From contig JANQQU010000080.1 of NCBI GenBank assembly GCA_028284905.1, positions 1 to 46,207 of the forward strand: a stretch of 46,207 bases of DNA, given 5' to 3'. The position numbers were made by a program, and so were the translations under genes. Numbering within the stretch: position 1 is the stretch's first letter; every line of letters starts with the position of its first letter. Under the pieces are notes generated by a model, which was not told where the DNA came from, ran no database searches, and saw only the letters and a program-made list of their open reading frames with translations. The DNA comes from Calditrichia bacterium (GTDB lineage Bacteria; Calditrichota; Calditrichia; RBG-13-44-9; J075). Of this stretch, positions 1 to 7,491 are shown piece by piece.

Positions 1-24
1 TCGCTTAGGAGCATTTAATGCTAC

Positions 25-52
25 TTCAGGCAACGGGAAGTCGCTGCCTGAA
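25..52. repeat. inverted repeat at window edge
   Basis: TTCAGGCA (25-32) and TGCCTGAA (45-52) form a perfect 8-bp stem with a 12-nt loop. No T-tract follows directly, so this is either the end of an upstream transcription unit or an intergenic repeat. The rest of 1-138 shows no gene, apart from a 'GGGAACGAG' word that recurs near 5841. Confidence 0.4.
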
Positions 53-138
53 CTTTCAACGATAGACTTTTTACACAGTCTCTGGAGTTTGGGAACGAGG
101 TTTCAGGGAAGTGTTAAAAAAATTAACGGAGGGTTTTA

Positions 139-612
139 ATGAAGCTATTGCAGAAGATACTTCTCATCCTAATTATGCTATCTACGATAGTTGTATCCCA
201 ATCCGCAGCTGATACTGCCGCAGTTCTCAAAATACTCGATTCCTGGAATCGTGGTTGGGCGGAAAAGGATGTGGACCTCGCTATCCAAGCCTATTCGGAG
301 GATACCGATTGGACCAACGCATTCGGCGATCGCTTTCAGGGAAAAGCCGCATTAAAGAAAGGACTAACCTTTATCTTTAGCCTGGATTTTGTTATGGCTG
401 GCAATTCCGGAGGGAACGAATTTAGCGATGTCACTTTTTTGGCAGCGGATGTCGCCCTGATTCGCAGCAAACTGGTGCGAGTTGGTCAGCTAATGTCTTC
501 CGGGGATAAAATGCCCGATCGTCATATCAATCACCTGCGGGTGCTCCACTTACGGGATGGTGAATGGCAAATCGTCAGTCACATGATCTCCCAGGCCCAC
601 CCAAAGCGCTAA
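139..612 (+). CDS. secreted SnoaL/DUF4440-like protein
   Basis: The 157-residue product has a signal peptide at about 1-23 (MKLLQKILLILIML, cleavage near SQSAAD). An NTF2-like fold of the SnoaL/DUF4440 type follows at about 25-145, recognised from the N-terminal helix with 'LDSWNRGWAEKDVD', then 'YSEDTDWTN' and the closing 'EWQIVSHMIS'. The start is fixed by a strong site (GGAGGG, 7 nt before ATG). Proteins of this family bind or convert small molecules, but no specific substrate can be read here. It is transcribed alone, with the convergent MerR gene downstream. Export suggests a periplasmic role. The family call is fairly safe; the function is unknown. Confidence 0.75.
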   Translation: MKLLQKILLILIMLSTIVVSQSAADTAAVLKILDSWNRGWAEKDVDLAIQAYSEDTDWTNAFGDRFQGKAALKKGLTFIFSLDFVMAGNSGGNEFSDVTFLAADVALIRSKLVRVGQLMSSGDKMPDRHINHLRVLHLRDGEWQIVSHMISQAHPKR

Positions 613-636
613 ATCATCAGATTCAACTAAATATGA

Positions 637-670
637 GCAGTTGGCAGCCAAGTTATTGACTGCCGACTGC
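637..670. repeat. hairpin between convergent genes
   Basis: GCAGTTGGCAG (637-647) pairs with CTGCCGACTGC (660-670) with one G-U type mismatch and a 12-nt loop. It lies between the convergent SnoaL-like and MerR genes. There is no clear T-run on either strand. Its words (GCAGTTGGCAG, ACTGC) resemble the CAGT-rich repeat at 8823-8926, so it may be a repeat remnant rather than a terminator. Confidence 0.4.
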
Positions 671-694
671 TACTGCAATTGCCACTGGAAGATT

Positions 695-1462
695 TTATTC
701 AGCGACTGTCATACCATTATCACAGTACACTTCAATCGCCTGGTGAATGAATACCGCTAAACCGGCCCGGTATTGTTCATAATGGGCAGTAAAGCGCGCG
801 TCTTCGGTATACATCTTACCTAATCCACGATACCGTTCTTCAGTAACTTCGTAGAAATGATTGAGTAATTTATGATGCATTGCGATTGCTTTCTGAACAT
901 GGCGATGATCAGGAGCGCAGTCCATTAGGTCTGCCAAAAGCAGATTCACTTCCTCGGTTTTCTGCTTATGATCATCCCAACCTTCCAGACCCATCGCCCG
1001 AATGCGCGCTTCCGTATCTGTTAGCGCTTTGTTACCCCAGCGGTCGCGTACTTCCTGGCGCATCGCCTCAATATCCTGATTTTCAAACCCTTTATAAATG
1101 TCCTGATCTTTCATGAGATCTTCCTTTCTATTTTCCAATTCATCAATGGTTTTATCCAGGGTGACTAATAACTGTTTTAGCCGCCCCAGTCTTTGCTGCA
1201 AAGCGTTTTTGTGAAATTGCAAGGCCTCCTGCAGATCGAAGTCGGGGTTGTTTACAATCTCCCCAATTTCCTGCAGGGAAAAATCCAGTTCCTTATAAAA
1301 AAGAATTTGTTGCAACTTCAGCAGTTCCGCTTTTCCATAATAGCGATAGCCTTTTTCTGAACGAAAAGAGGGATTAAGTAAACCAATCCGATCATAATGA
1401 TGCAGCGTGCGCACACTGATCCCGGCCATTTTCGCTAATTGTTTCACCGAATATTTAGTCAT
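695..1462 (-). CDS. MerR-family regulator with TipAS-like ligand domain
   Basis: The 255-residue protein has an N-terminal MerR winged helix (about 1-70: 'YSVKQLAKMAGISVRTLHHYDRIGLL', 'RYYG'), a long dimerisation helix (about 75-125) and a C-terminal TipAS-type domain (about 135-250, 'ALTDTEARIRAMG', 'RYRGLGKMYTEDARFTAHYEQ'). TipAL-type proteins bind thiopeptide or other drug-like ligands through this domain and twist a promoter with an over-long spacer into an active form. The start has GGAG six bases upstream. The gene diverges from the phasin operon. A promoter with a 19-bp spacer sits just upstream and suggests autoregulation. The ligand is not predictable. Confidence 0.88.
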   Translation of the reverse strand: MTKYSVKQLAKMAGISVRTLHHYDRIGLLNPSFRSEKGYRYYGKAELLKLQQILFYKELDFSLQEIGEIVNNPDFDLQEALQFHKNALQQRLGRLKQLLVTLDKTIDELENRKEDLMKDQDIYKGFENQDIEAMRQEVRDRWGNKALTDTEARIRAMGLEGWDDHKQKTEEVNLLLADLMDCAPDHRHVQKAIAMHHKLLNHFYEVTEERYRGLGKMYTEDARFTAHYEQYRAGLAVFIHQAIEVYCDNGMTVAE

Positions 1463-1484
1463 GACGTTCTCCAGCTTGAAAGAT

Positions 1485-1515
1485 AAGGTAAGCTATGACG
1501 TAAGGTGAGAGTCAA
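1485..1515 (-). promoter_or_regulatory. MerR-type promoter of the TipAS regulator (19-bp spacer)
   Basis: Read on the minus strand: TTGACT (1515-1510), a 19-bp spacer, then TACCTT (1490-1485). A 19-bp spacer is the hallmark of promoters activated by MerR proteins, so autoactivation is likely. The dyad expected inside the spacer is weak. What is clear is a direct repeat TAAGGT (plus strand 1484-1489 and 1501-1506, period 17). Confidence 0.5.
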
Positions 1516-1668
1516 CAGGAAAATTGAGAATTGCTAAAAAAGTTGAGATGAGCATTTGAAATAACATGTCGTGTCAGAAATAGATGACGCGTTGCATAAA
1601 AATTTTGCACTAGTTAAGATATTGTTAATGTTTGTCTTGTAGTTTTGAGTGCAAGGTTTTTTAATGCT

Positions 1669-1685
1669 TTTGACGCAGTGCGTTA
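1669..1685. promoter_or_regulatory. upstream operator copy O1 of the PHA operon
   Basis: TTTGACGCAGTGCGTTA, identical to the copy at 1703-1719 and 34 bp upstream of it. The core TGACGCA-G-TGCGTTA is a palindrome with one mismatched pair and contains the TGC/GCA words reported for PhaR targets. It lies upstream of the -35 box. Confidence 0.7.
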
Positions 1686-1694
1686 AAATTTTTC

Positions 1695-1723
1695 TTGACA
1701 AATTTGACGCAGTGCGTTATATT
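1695..1723 (+). promoter_or_regulatory. sigma70-type promoter of the phasin-phaR-phasin operon
   Basis: TTGACA (1695-1700), a 17-bp spacer and TATATT (1718-1723) give a near-consensus housekeeping promoter, with transcription expected to start near 1730. The spacer is almost entirely occupied by the operator copy at 1703-1719, so a protein bound there would exclude RNA polymerase. Confidence 0.8.
1703..1719. promoter_or_regulatory. operator copy O2 inside the promoter spacer
   Basis: Second exact copy of TTTGACGCAGTGCGTTA, lying between the -35 and -10 boxes and overlapping the first two bases of the -10. PhaR, encoded as the second gene of the same operon, is the obvious candidate ligand. 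That is inference from family knowledge: PhaR represses phasin genes and binds TGC-rich DNA. Confidence 0.72.
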
Positions 1724-1777
1724 GCTTGTGGATGTTAAAACAAGACAATGACAATAAAAAATATTAAGGAGAACAAC

Positions 1778-2170
1778 ATGGCAACTCAAACCAAAACCGC
1801 CCCGACCGCATTTGAAAATTTACAAAAAGATGTAACCAGCAAGACCCGTGAAGTATGGCTGACCGGCCTTGGCATTCTTGCAACTGTAGAAGAAGAAGGT
1901 GGTAAGCTATTAAATAGTCTGGCTGAAACCGGTAAATCCCTCGTCGCGAAAGGCGAAGCTTTCGAACAGCGCGGTAAAGAATTTACCAACGACACTCGGG
2001 AAGATGTTTCCAGCAAAATGAATGAAACTGTCGAATTTGTCGAGCAAAAAGTTGGCGACGTCATGCACAATATCGGCGTGAATCCGAAAGAAGATGTAAA
2101 AACACTTTCCGACAAAGTTGACAAGCTGACCGCAACTGTTGAGAAATTAATCAAGAAAATGGATAAGTAA
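1778..2170 (+). CDS. phasin (PHA granule-associated protein), first copy
   Basis: A 130-residue protein of the PhaI/PhaF-type phasin family that coats polyhydroxyalkanoate granules. Supporting segments: 'KTREVWLTGLGILATVEEEGGKLL' (about 22-45), then an amphipathic, charged region, 'VEQKVGDVMHNIGVNPKEDV' (about 88-107) and a C-terminal leucine-zipper-like coiled coil 'LSDKVDKLTATVEKLIKKM'. An in-frame ATG exists at 1748, but AAGGAG (1766-1771) six bases before 1778 decides the start. It is the first gene of the operon, followed 45 bp later by phaR, and is a clear paralog of the third gene. No PHA synthase is present in the window. Confidence 0.85.
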   Translation: MATQTKTAPTAFENLQKDVTSKTREVWLTGLGILATVEEEGGKLLNSLAETGKSLVAKGEAFEQRGKEFTNDTREDVSSKMNETVEFVEQKVGDVMHNIGVNPKEDVKTLSDKVDKLTATVEKLIKKMDK

Positions 2171-2215
2171 GCGGCAATAGCAGATTCCCTACGAACGGAG
2201 ATTTAGGAGCGCATC

Positions 2216-2656
2216 ATGAACAGGCTGATCAAACGTTATGAAAATCGCAAATTATACGATACGGAAACCCGGAAATATGTCTCGCTGGAAGGTATTGCCG
2301 TGCTCATCCGGGAAGGTGTAGATATTCGCGTCATCGACAATACTAATGATGCAGATATTACCACCCAAATTCTTACCCAGGTGATTTTCGAAGAAGGCAA
2401 GCGCGGCCGCAATCCGCTCTCACAGGAAATGCTTCACGAAGTGATCCGCTGGGGAAATAACGTCCTCGATGATGGATTACAACAAGTCCGCCGCGGACTG
2501 GATCAACTGATACCCGCATCTCTCAGCGATATTTTTAGCGGAACGCATCAGGCGGAAATCAGTCGATTAAAGGATCGCATCGCTTCTTTGGAATCGGTGA
2601 TTGTAAAGCTGGGGGAGCAGTTAGCCGCCGATGATAATTCCGGTAAAGATAAATAA
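2216..2656 (+). CDS. phaR: PHA accumulation regulator PhaR
   Basis: The 146-residue protein begins with the PHB/PHA accumulation regulator DNA-binding domain (about 1-63: 'IKRYENRKLYDTETRKYVSLEGIA', 'VIDNTNDADITTQILTQVIFEE'). A variable middle and a C-terminal coiled coil follow (about 115-140, 'AEISRLKDRIASLESVIVKL'). In known systems PhaR represses phasin genes, binds nascent polymer or granules and thereby derepresses them. Ribosome site AGGAG is 7 nt upstream. It lies between two phasin genes in one operon whose promoter carries twin palindromes, which fits negative autoregulation. The family assignment is firm; the regulatory circuit is inferred. Confidence 0.92.
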   Translation: MNRLIKRYENRKLYDTETRKYVSLEGIAVLIREGVDIRVIDNTNDADITTQILTQVIFEEGKRGRNPLSQEMLHEVIRWGNNVLDDGLQQVRRGLDQLIPASLSDIFSGTHQAEISRLKDRIASLESVIVKLGEQLAADDNSGKDK

Positions 2657-2686
2657 AACATTTTATATATGATTAAGGAGAACATC

Positions 2687-3088
2687 ATGTCTACAGAAAA
2701 CACTAAAGAAAAGACTCAAAATGCTCAGGATGTTATCAGCGAAAAAGCCCGGGAAATCTGGCTGGCTGGTTTAGGCATTTTTTCTACTATCGAAGAAGAA
2801 GGTTCGAAACTTTTTAATAACTTTATGGAAAAAGGCAAAGAGCTGGAAAATAAAGGCGAAGAGTTCGAGAAACGCGCCAAAGAAAAAGCCGAGAAACTGC
2901 CCAGTCTGGAAGAAATTGGCAAATTCGTTGAAGACAAAGTAAATGTTGCTTTCGGTAAAATTGGCATCACTTCCCAGAACGAAGTTAGTGACCTTTCCGC
3001 GAAAGTTGATAAGTTGACCGACACGGTTGAGCAATTGGTGAAAAAAATGGAAGATGCTGCGAAATCCAGCAGTAAAACCAGCAAGTAA
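2687..3088 (+). CDS. phasin (PHA granule-associated protein), second copy
   Basis: A 133-residue phasin paralogous to the first one. It shares 'KAREIWLAGLGIFSTIEEEGSKLF' (about 22-45), the Lys/Glu-rich middle (about 50-75), 'VEDKVNVAFGKIGI' and the C-terminal coiled coil 'LSAKVDKLTDTVEQLVKKM', and ends in a Ser/Lys-rich tail. The true start is the ATG at 2687 with AAGGAG (2675-2680) six bases upstream, not the in-frame ATG at 2669. It is the last gene of the operon, 30 bp after phaR, and is followed by a strong terminator. Two different phasins in one operon may set granule number and size. Confidence 0.85.
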   Translation: MSTENTKEKTQNAQDVISEKAREIWLAGLGIFSTIEEEGSKLFNNFMEKGKELENKGEEFEKRAKEKAEKLPSLEEIGKFVEDKVNVAFGKIGITSQNEVSDLSAKVDKLTDTVEQLVKKMEDAAKSSSKTSK

Positions 3089-3114
3089 TTTTTGAGCGTA
3101 AAAAACGATTTAAG

Positions 3115-3147
3115 AAAACAGCGGCATTTTGTCGCTGTTTTTTTATG
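3115..3147 (+). terminator. intrinsic terminator of the PHA operon
   Basis: AAAACAGCG (3115-3123) pairs with CGCTGTTTT (3133-3141), followed by a run of T. It lies 27 bp after the second phasin stop. Confidence 0.85.
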
Positions 3148-3208
3148 CCTGGTCAAAAGATTAATAATAATTCTTTCGACATAATTAGGGGTAAACTACT
3201 CTTTTGAA

Positions 3209-3306
3209 CCACAGATTTACACTGATACACACGGATAAATAGAATCTTTAGAGAGAAATGATCAGAAAGTATTGCTAAATCCGTGTTAATCTGTGCGTAT
3301 CAGTGG
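3209..3306. repeat. intergenic inverted repeat, family A copy 1
   Basis: The left arm at 3209-3236 begins CCACAGATTTACAC and ends CACGGAT. The right arm at 3279-3306 is its imperfect reverse complement (ATCCGTGT ... CAGTGG). The 42-bp centre is not repeated. The arms are made of the words CAGATT, CTGAT and CACGGAT. A second member with the same words is at 33373-33461. The rest of the 367-bp gap 3089-3455 holds only the terminator and the leader of the next gene. Confidence 0.7.
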
Positions 3307-3455
3307 CGAAATTAATAAGTTTTCAGATTCCAGGTGTATATCAGGCATTATACCTAAAGTATTAAAAAACATTTTGGGGGAACGATTTTTTTTGATAATC
3401 TGTAGTAGTTACAAGCGCTTGTGAAACGCTGTTAAAGAGAAAGCTATCCATCGCA

Positions 3456-5096
3456 ATGAAAATGAAGGTTACCTACAACACTTTCGCCATTTATAAAGGC
3501 GTCCCGCTGCGCTTGTATTTGCTCTACAAGCATGTCGCCGGTTTGTTAATAGGGGGATTGGTAGCCTATGTGCGTGGCCTGCCGCCATATCGCAAAAAAT
3601 GGTTTCGTTCTTTAATTCCCCGCCTCTCCGCTTTCTTCCTGCGTTGGTTTATCAAGCGGGAATTTCGTAAACAACCTTTTGAAGTCCAGTTACGCCGTCG
3701 CCTGGAAATGCTTGGCCCTACCTATGTAAAACTTGGGCAAATTATGGCGATTCGCGAGGATATTCTCCCGAAAAATGTCACCGAAGAGCTAAAGCAGCTA
3801 CTGGACAGTCTCCCCGAAGTGCCTTTTGAGGTGATCCGGGAAACGATCGAGAAGAGCCTGGAAAAACCATTAAAGACCCTTTTTCTCGATATCAAGAAAA
3901 AACCGTTGGGGTCTGCATCCATCGGGCAGACCCATCGCGCGACCAGCTATCACGGTAAACCGGTTGTTATAAAAGTGATTAAACCGGGGATACGGGATAC
4001 GATTTTGTCCGATCTGAAACTACTGCAGATTCTCGGCGGTTTTCTGGAAATGATTCTCTCCCGTTATCAACCGAAAGTCATTATCGAGGAGTTCTGCCGC
4101 TACACCCGGAAGGAAATCGATTTAACCTACGAAGCGGATCATGCGGAAATTTTTGCCGCGAACTTCCGGGATCATCCTAATGTCGCTTTTCCGAAAATTT
4201 ACCGGGAACTAAGTTCTACCGATGTTCTCTGCATGGAATTCTTCGACGGATTTAAGCCGAATACGCCGCAGATATTCGAATTAAGCGATGCCGAACAGCA
4301 ACAGGTGATCGATGTCGGGGTGGAAACGATTATTAAGATGCTTTACGAAGACGGCTTCTTTCATGCGGACCTGCATGCCGGGAATTTGATCATTCTGCCC
4401 GGACCGAAAATCGCATTTATTGATGTTGGTATGGTTGGCCGCTTTGAAGAAAAAGTAAAAAAGCACATGTTTTACTATTTCTACTCACTGGTCAATGGGG
4501 ACATTGAGGGTGTTTCTAAGCATCTCCTCTCGATGGCGAAAGTAACCAGCCAAAGCGATGTGCCCGGCTTTAAGCGGGCGGTCAGCGAGCTTTTTCGCCG
4601 CTATTTGATTATGTCTTCCCACGGCACATTTAGCCTGGCGGAATTGATACTTCATTCCCTCTCCATTGGTGGCGAATTTCGGATCTTTTTCCCGGTAGAA
4701 ATGACCTTGATGGTAAAAGCACTGGTAACCTTTGAAGGTGTCGGACAATATCTCGCACCGCATCTCGATATACCGGAACTCTCCCGTAAGCATATGCAAA
4801 ATATATATTTACGCCGCTATCACCCCAAGAACCTCATCGAGCAAATCATTCGCGGTATGCCGGAGCTGGTAGATACACTGGTTCAAATGCCCAAATTAGT
4901 ATCGGATGGTTCCCGCTCTCTGGAACAGTTCCTCACCGAAGGCACCGGGGAAAATCCCCTGGCCGGTCTAAAAAGCAGCATTATGGCCGGCGCTATGGTC
5001 ATTGCCGGTGTGTTGGCTTTTGTACAGGATGCGCATCCGATTATGTGGATTGCGCTCTTTGTTTCCAGTCTAATTTTTTACTTTTGGGGAAAATAA
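3456..5096 (+). CDS. UbiB/ABC1-family atypical kinase (AarF-like)
   Basis: The 546-residue protein shows all hallmarks of the UbiB family: the KxGQ motif (KLGQ, 92-95), the Ala-rich nucleotide loop 'LGSASIGQ' (151-158), Lys173, the catalytic 'HADLHAGN' (303-310) and 'FIDVGMVG' (321-328, metal-binding Asp). Two hydrophobic C-terminal segments (about 505-545) anchor it in the membrane, as in UbiB/Coq8. Family members support ubiquinone or other isoprenoid-lipid metabolism through ATPase activity. No quinone biosynthesis genes are adjacent. It follows the PHA operon but is separated from it by a terminator and a repeat. The ribosome site is weak (AAAGAGAAAG). The family is certain; the substrate is not known. 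Confidence 0.9.
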   Translation: MKMKVTYNTFAIYKGVPLRLYLLYKHVAGLLIGGLVAYVRGLPPYRKKWFRSLIPRLSAFFLRWFIKREFRKQPFEVQLRRRLEMLGPTYVKLGQIMAIREDILPKNVTEELKQLLDSLPEVPFEVIRETIEKSLEKPLKTLFLDIKKKPLGSASIGQTHRATSYHGKPVVIKVIKPGIRDTILSDLKLLQILGGFLEMILSRYQPKVIIEEFCRYTRKEIDLTYEADHAEIFAANFRDHPNVAFPKIYRELSSTDVLCMEFFDGFKPNTPQIFELSDAEQQQVIDVGVETIIKMLYEDGFFHADLHAGNLIILPGPKIAFIDVGMVGRFEEKVKKHMFYYFYSLVNGDIEGVSKHLLSMAKVTSQSDVPGFKRAVSELFRRYLIMSSHGTFSLAELILHSLSIGGEFRIFFPVEMTLMVKALVTFEGVGQYLAPHLDIPELSRKHMQNIYLRRYHPKNLIEQIIRGMPELVDTLVQMPKLVSDGSRSLEQFLTEGTGENPLAGLKSSIMAGAMVIAGVLAFVQDAHPIMWIALFVSSLIFYFWGK

Positions 5097-5187
5097 AAGA
5101 CTAAAAGGTCTTAAAATAAAAGAATTGTTGATAGGCATTTTTTCCATCGCTACTTTGGGGTAGTCAAATAAACCAGAGGAGCGTATT

Positions 5188-5757
5188 ATGAAGAGTCGTT
5201 ACTTGCATTTTGTGTGTCTGTCAGTACTGGTCGTTTTTCTGTTTAGTGCCTGCGTCAGCAGCGATCAACAATCGGATGCCGCGGCATCGGGAACGTCGGA
5301 ATTTGCGAATAATCATGGCCAGGCCGGCGTTGTTGATGATGTTTCCGAAAAGAATATTTTGCAGATAGCTGCCGGCTCTGCAGATCACACCACTCTTGTG
5401 GCGGCAGTAAAAGCAGCCGGTTTGGAGAACGTGCTGGTAAATCCTGGTCCGTTAACCGTTTTTGCCCCAAATAATGCTGCATTTGCGGCGCTACCCGCGG
5501 GCACTGTGGAAACACTCCTAAAGCCGGAGAATAAAGGGAAATTAGCCAGTATTGTCACTTCGCATGCATCTCCGGGAACTTTTAAGGGGGACTTGTTAGC
5601 GGATGGTACTAATTTATATCTGGCTACCGGGCAATACGTCAAAGTGGAAGTTAAGGACGGGGATACTTATGTGCATGGCGCTAAAATCTTAGGGTCAATT
5701 GATGCTTCCAATGGAGTAGTGCATGTGGTAGATAAGGTCTTCCTGTTTTCTGAATAA
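5188..5757 (+). CDS. fasciclin (FAS1) domain lipoprotein
   Basis: The 189-residue protein has a lipoprotein signal peptide ending in the lipobox FSAC (Cys22). A low-complexity linker follows, then one FAS1 domain (about 55-188). The two FAS1 signature stretches are visible: 'LTVFAPNNAAFAALP' and the terminal 'NGVVHVVDKVFLF'. FAS1 domains mediate adhesion or binding at the cell surface. The start has GAGGAG upstream. The gene is monocistronic and ends at a terminator hairpin at 5792-5824. Family confidence is high; the ligand is unknown. Confidence 0.9.
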   Translation: MKSRYLHFVCLSVLVVFLFSACVSSDQQSDAAASGTSEFANNHGQAGVVDDVSEKNILQIAAGSADHTTLVAAVKAAGLENVLVNPGPLTVFAPNNAAFAALPAGTVETLLKPENKGKLASIVTSHASPGTFKGDLLADGTNLYLATGQYVKVEVKDGDTYVHGAKILGSIDASNGVVHVVDKVFLFSE

Positions 5758-5791
5758 TATCGCTGAGGGCTAAATCCATTAATGATCTATT

Positions 5792-5824
5792 CAAGTGCCA
5801 GGACGCTGTTTTGGCACTTGTTTT
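5792..5824 (+). terminator. intrinsic terminator after the fasciclin gene
   Basis: CAAGTGCCA (5792-5800) and TGGCACTTG (5812-5820) form a perfect 9-bp stem followed by TTTT. Confidence 0.8.
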
Positions 5825-5875
5825 ATGAAATTTTTCTTCGGGAACGAGTTTTAACCAATTCCGAACTCTGAACTT

Positions 5876-5918
5876 ATAAAAACGAAAACCGCGAGGCTTC
5901 TTGCGAAGCCCCGCGGTT
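5876..5918 (-). terminator. intrinsic terminator of the SpoIIE phosphatase gene
   Basis: The stem is AACCGCG-x-GGCTTC (5887-5900) against GAAGCC-x-CGCGGTT (5905-5918) with a TTGC loop. On the minus strand the right side reads TTTTCGTTTTTAT, a good U-tract. It lies 54 bp after the minus-strand stop at 5972. Confidence 0.85.
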
Positions 5919-5971
5919 CCCTCCTTAAATGGTAAACAGAGCACTACAGTACTCGTTCACCTCCCGTTATT

Positions 5972-7303
5972 TTAATTACGCTTCAGTATTATTAAAGTCA
6001 TATCATCCGGGTAATTCGCCGATCGGGAGAACATCCGCACCTGGTTTAGGAGCATTTTTCCCAGCTCTTTCGGAGGCAGATGGGAATTCTGGGCAATCAC
6101 TTCCCGCAGTCGATTTTTACCAAATTGCTCGTTGCGTTGATTAGTCACCTCGGTAATGCCATCGGTGAAAAGCAGCATTGTATCGCCCCGGGAAAGCTTG
6201 ACTTCCGATTGCTCATATTCGAACTCATCAACGATGCCGATCGGTAGTCCACCTGATTTTAGTTTGCTCATCGTGCCGTCTTTTTTGATAATGATCGGCG
6301 GAATATGCCCCGCATTCACATACTTGAAGCGGTGCGTTTGATGATTCAGATTCGCCCAGAAAAAAGTCGCAAACATATCCGAGGCGGTATAGAGGTAAAA
6401 GTGATTATTAATCTTCCGGACGATCTCCTTACAGGTGTTAATCTCGCTGGCATACGCGTGCAGCGACGCATGCAGGTTTGCGGTTAACAAGGCTGCCGGA
6501 ACCCCTTTTCCGGAGACATCTGCCATTACGAAAGACATCGTGCGCGGAAACGGGAAGAAGTCATAATAATCGCCGCCAACAAAGGTCGAGGGCTGGTTGA
6601 AGGCAAACATCTCGTATCCCGGTAATTGCGGCACTTTTGCCGGTAATAATTGACGCTGGATATCTACCGCCCGGCTAATTTCACTCTCAAGGCGCCGACA
6701 TTCATCTGCTTTGCCATTCATCAAATTTCCCTGAATCGCCAGCGCAATCAGATCGGCGACAACCATCAGGCATTGTGTATCTTTCTGGTCGAATGCGCCC
6801 TGCCGTTTATTGATGACCTGTAAGCAACCGCTGATCTTGCCATTTCTGTTGGTAATCGGAACAATCAGAAAGGAGCGGATCGGCACCTGTCCCAGTTTGG
6901 CGATTTCCGTACGATAACGGGGATCGTTATAAGCATCCGCGACATTAACGGTTTTGCCATGTTCCAGAACGTATTCTGCAATGCTGTTTCCCAGCGGCTG
7001 GCGAAGCTGCATCAGCTTGCCTTCCCAGAGAAAATGCGGCCAGATCTCTTTCCGGCGATCGTTGAGCAGATAAAAAACGGAGAAATCCGCATCGAGAATG
7101 CGATTGGTCTCATTTAATATCATCGTCAACTGACTGTCCAGTTTCTGGCGGGAGTTGAGCAAGCGAGTCAAGCTGTAGATCGTGCTGATCTGTCGGTTGA
7201 GCTGCTGCGAATAGGCCAGATTCGCCTTGAAGGCCGGGGCCACTGTCGGTTGCGTATGGTTGGCGATGTTTTGCCCTCTATCGAGTGATAATTGATATTC
7301 CAT
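5972..7303 (-). CDS. GAF-SpoIIE (PP2C-type) serine phosphatase, RsbU-like
   Basis: The 443-residue protein has an N-terminal coiled segment, a GAF sensor domain (about 45-195, 'RSFLIVPITNRNGKISGCLQVIN') and a SpoIIE/PP2C phosphatase domain (about 235-443). The metal-binding motifs 'GGDYYDF', 'ADVSGKGVPAAL', 'LFTDGITE' and 'PDDMTL' are all present. Such proteins dephosphorylate STAS anti-anti-sigma factors in partner switching. An RsbW-like kinase lies at 19904-20317, but no STAS protein is visible. An upstream receiver-histidine kinase gene (188 bp away, same strand) could act in the same pathway. The start is supported by AGGA 7 bases upstream. Confidence 0.9.
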   Translation of the reverse strand: MEYQLSLDRGQNIANHTQPTVAPAFKANLAYSQQLNRQISTIYSLTRLLNSRQKLDSQLTMILNETNRILDADFSVFYLLNDRRKEIWPHFLWEGKLMQLRQPLGNSIAEYVLEHGKTVNVADAYNDPRYRTEIAKLGQVPIRSFLIVPITNRNGKISGCLQVINKRQGAFDQKDTQCLMVVADLIALAIQGNLMNGKADECRRLESEISRAVDIQRQLLPAKVPQLPGYEMFAFNQPSTFVGGDYYDFFPFPRTMSFVMADVSGKGVPAALLTANLHASLHAYASEINTCKEIVRKINNHFYLYTASDMFATFFWANLNHQTHRFKYVNAGHIPPIIIKKDGTMSKLKSGGLPIGIVDEFEYEQSEVKLSRGDTMLLFTDGITEVTNQRNEQFGKNRLREVIAQNSHLPPKELGKMLLNQVRMFSRSANYPDDMTLIILKRN

Positions 7304-7429
7304 CTTGAAATCCTGTCGTTTACTGGGTTCATCTATTAAGAGGGAAATGGGCGCGGGTTTTTCTCATGAACGGTAAACTTTTTAAAAAAAACTCGGAAGT
7401 TGGGGGGCGGGTAAAAAATCAACCGGGCG

Positions 7430-7444
7430 GCCGGGAAACCCGGC
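7430..7444 (-). terminator. possible weak terminator or attenuator hairpin
   Basis: GCCGGG-AAA-CCCGGC is a very strong small hairpin after the histidine-kinase stop (minus strand). The T-run in that direction begins only about 13 bases later, so termination may be inefficient and allow read-through into the phosphatase gene. Confidence 0.35.
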
Positions 7445-7491
7445 GCGCCTGGTGATGTGCTGTGAGAGGAGGTAAGTACTGTATAGGTGTT

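Noticed and set aside
1748-1777. Earlier ATG for the first phasin
   Set aside because: The AAGGAG site lies between it and the ATG at 1778, at ideal distance from the latter. The same situation occurs at 2669 versus 2687.
1786-2154. Minus-strand open frame opposite the first phasin
   Set aside because: It mirrors the phasin codons, has no ribosome site, and its Ser/Thr-rich product is typical of an antisense shadow.
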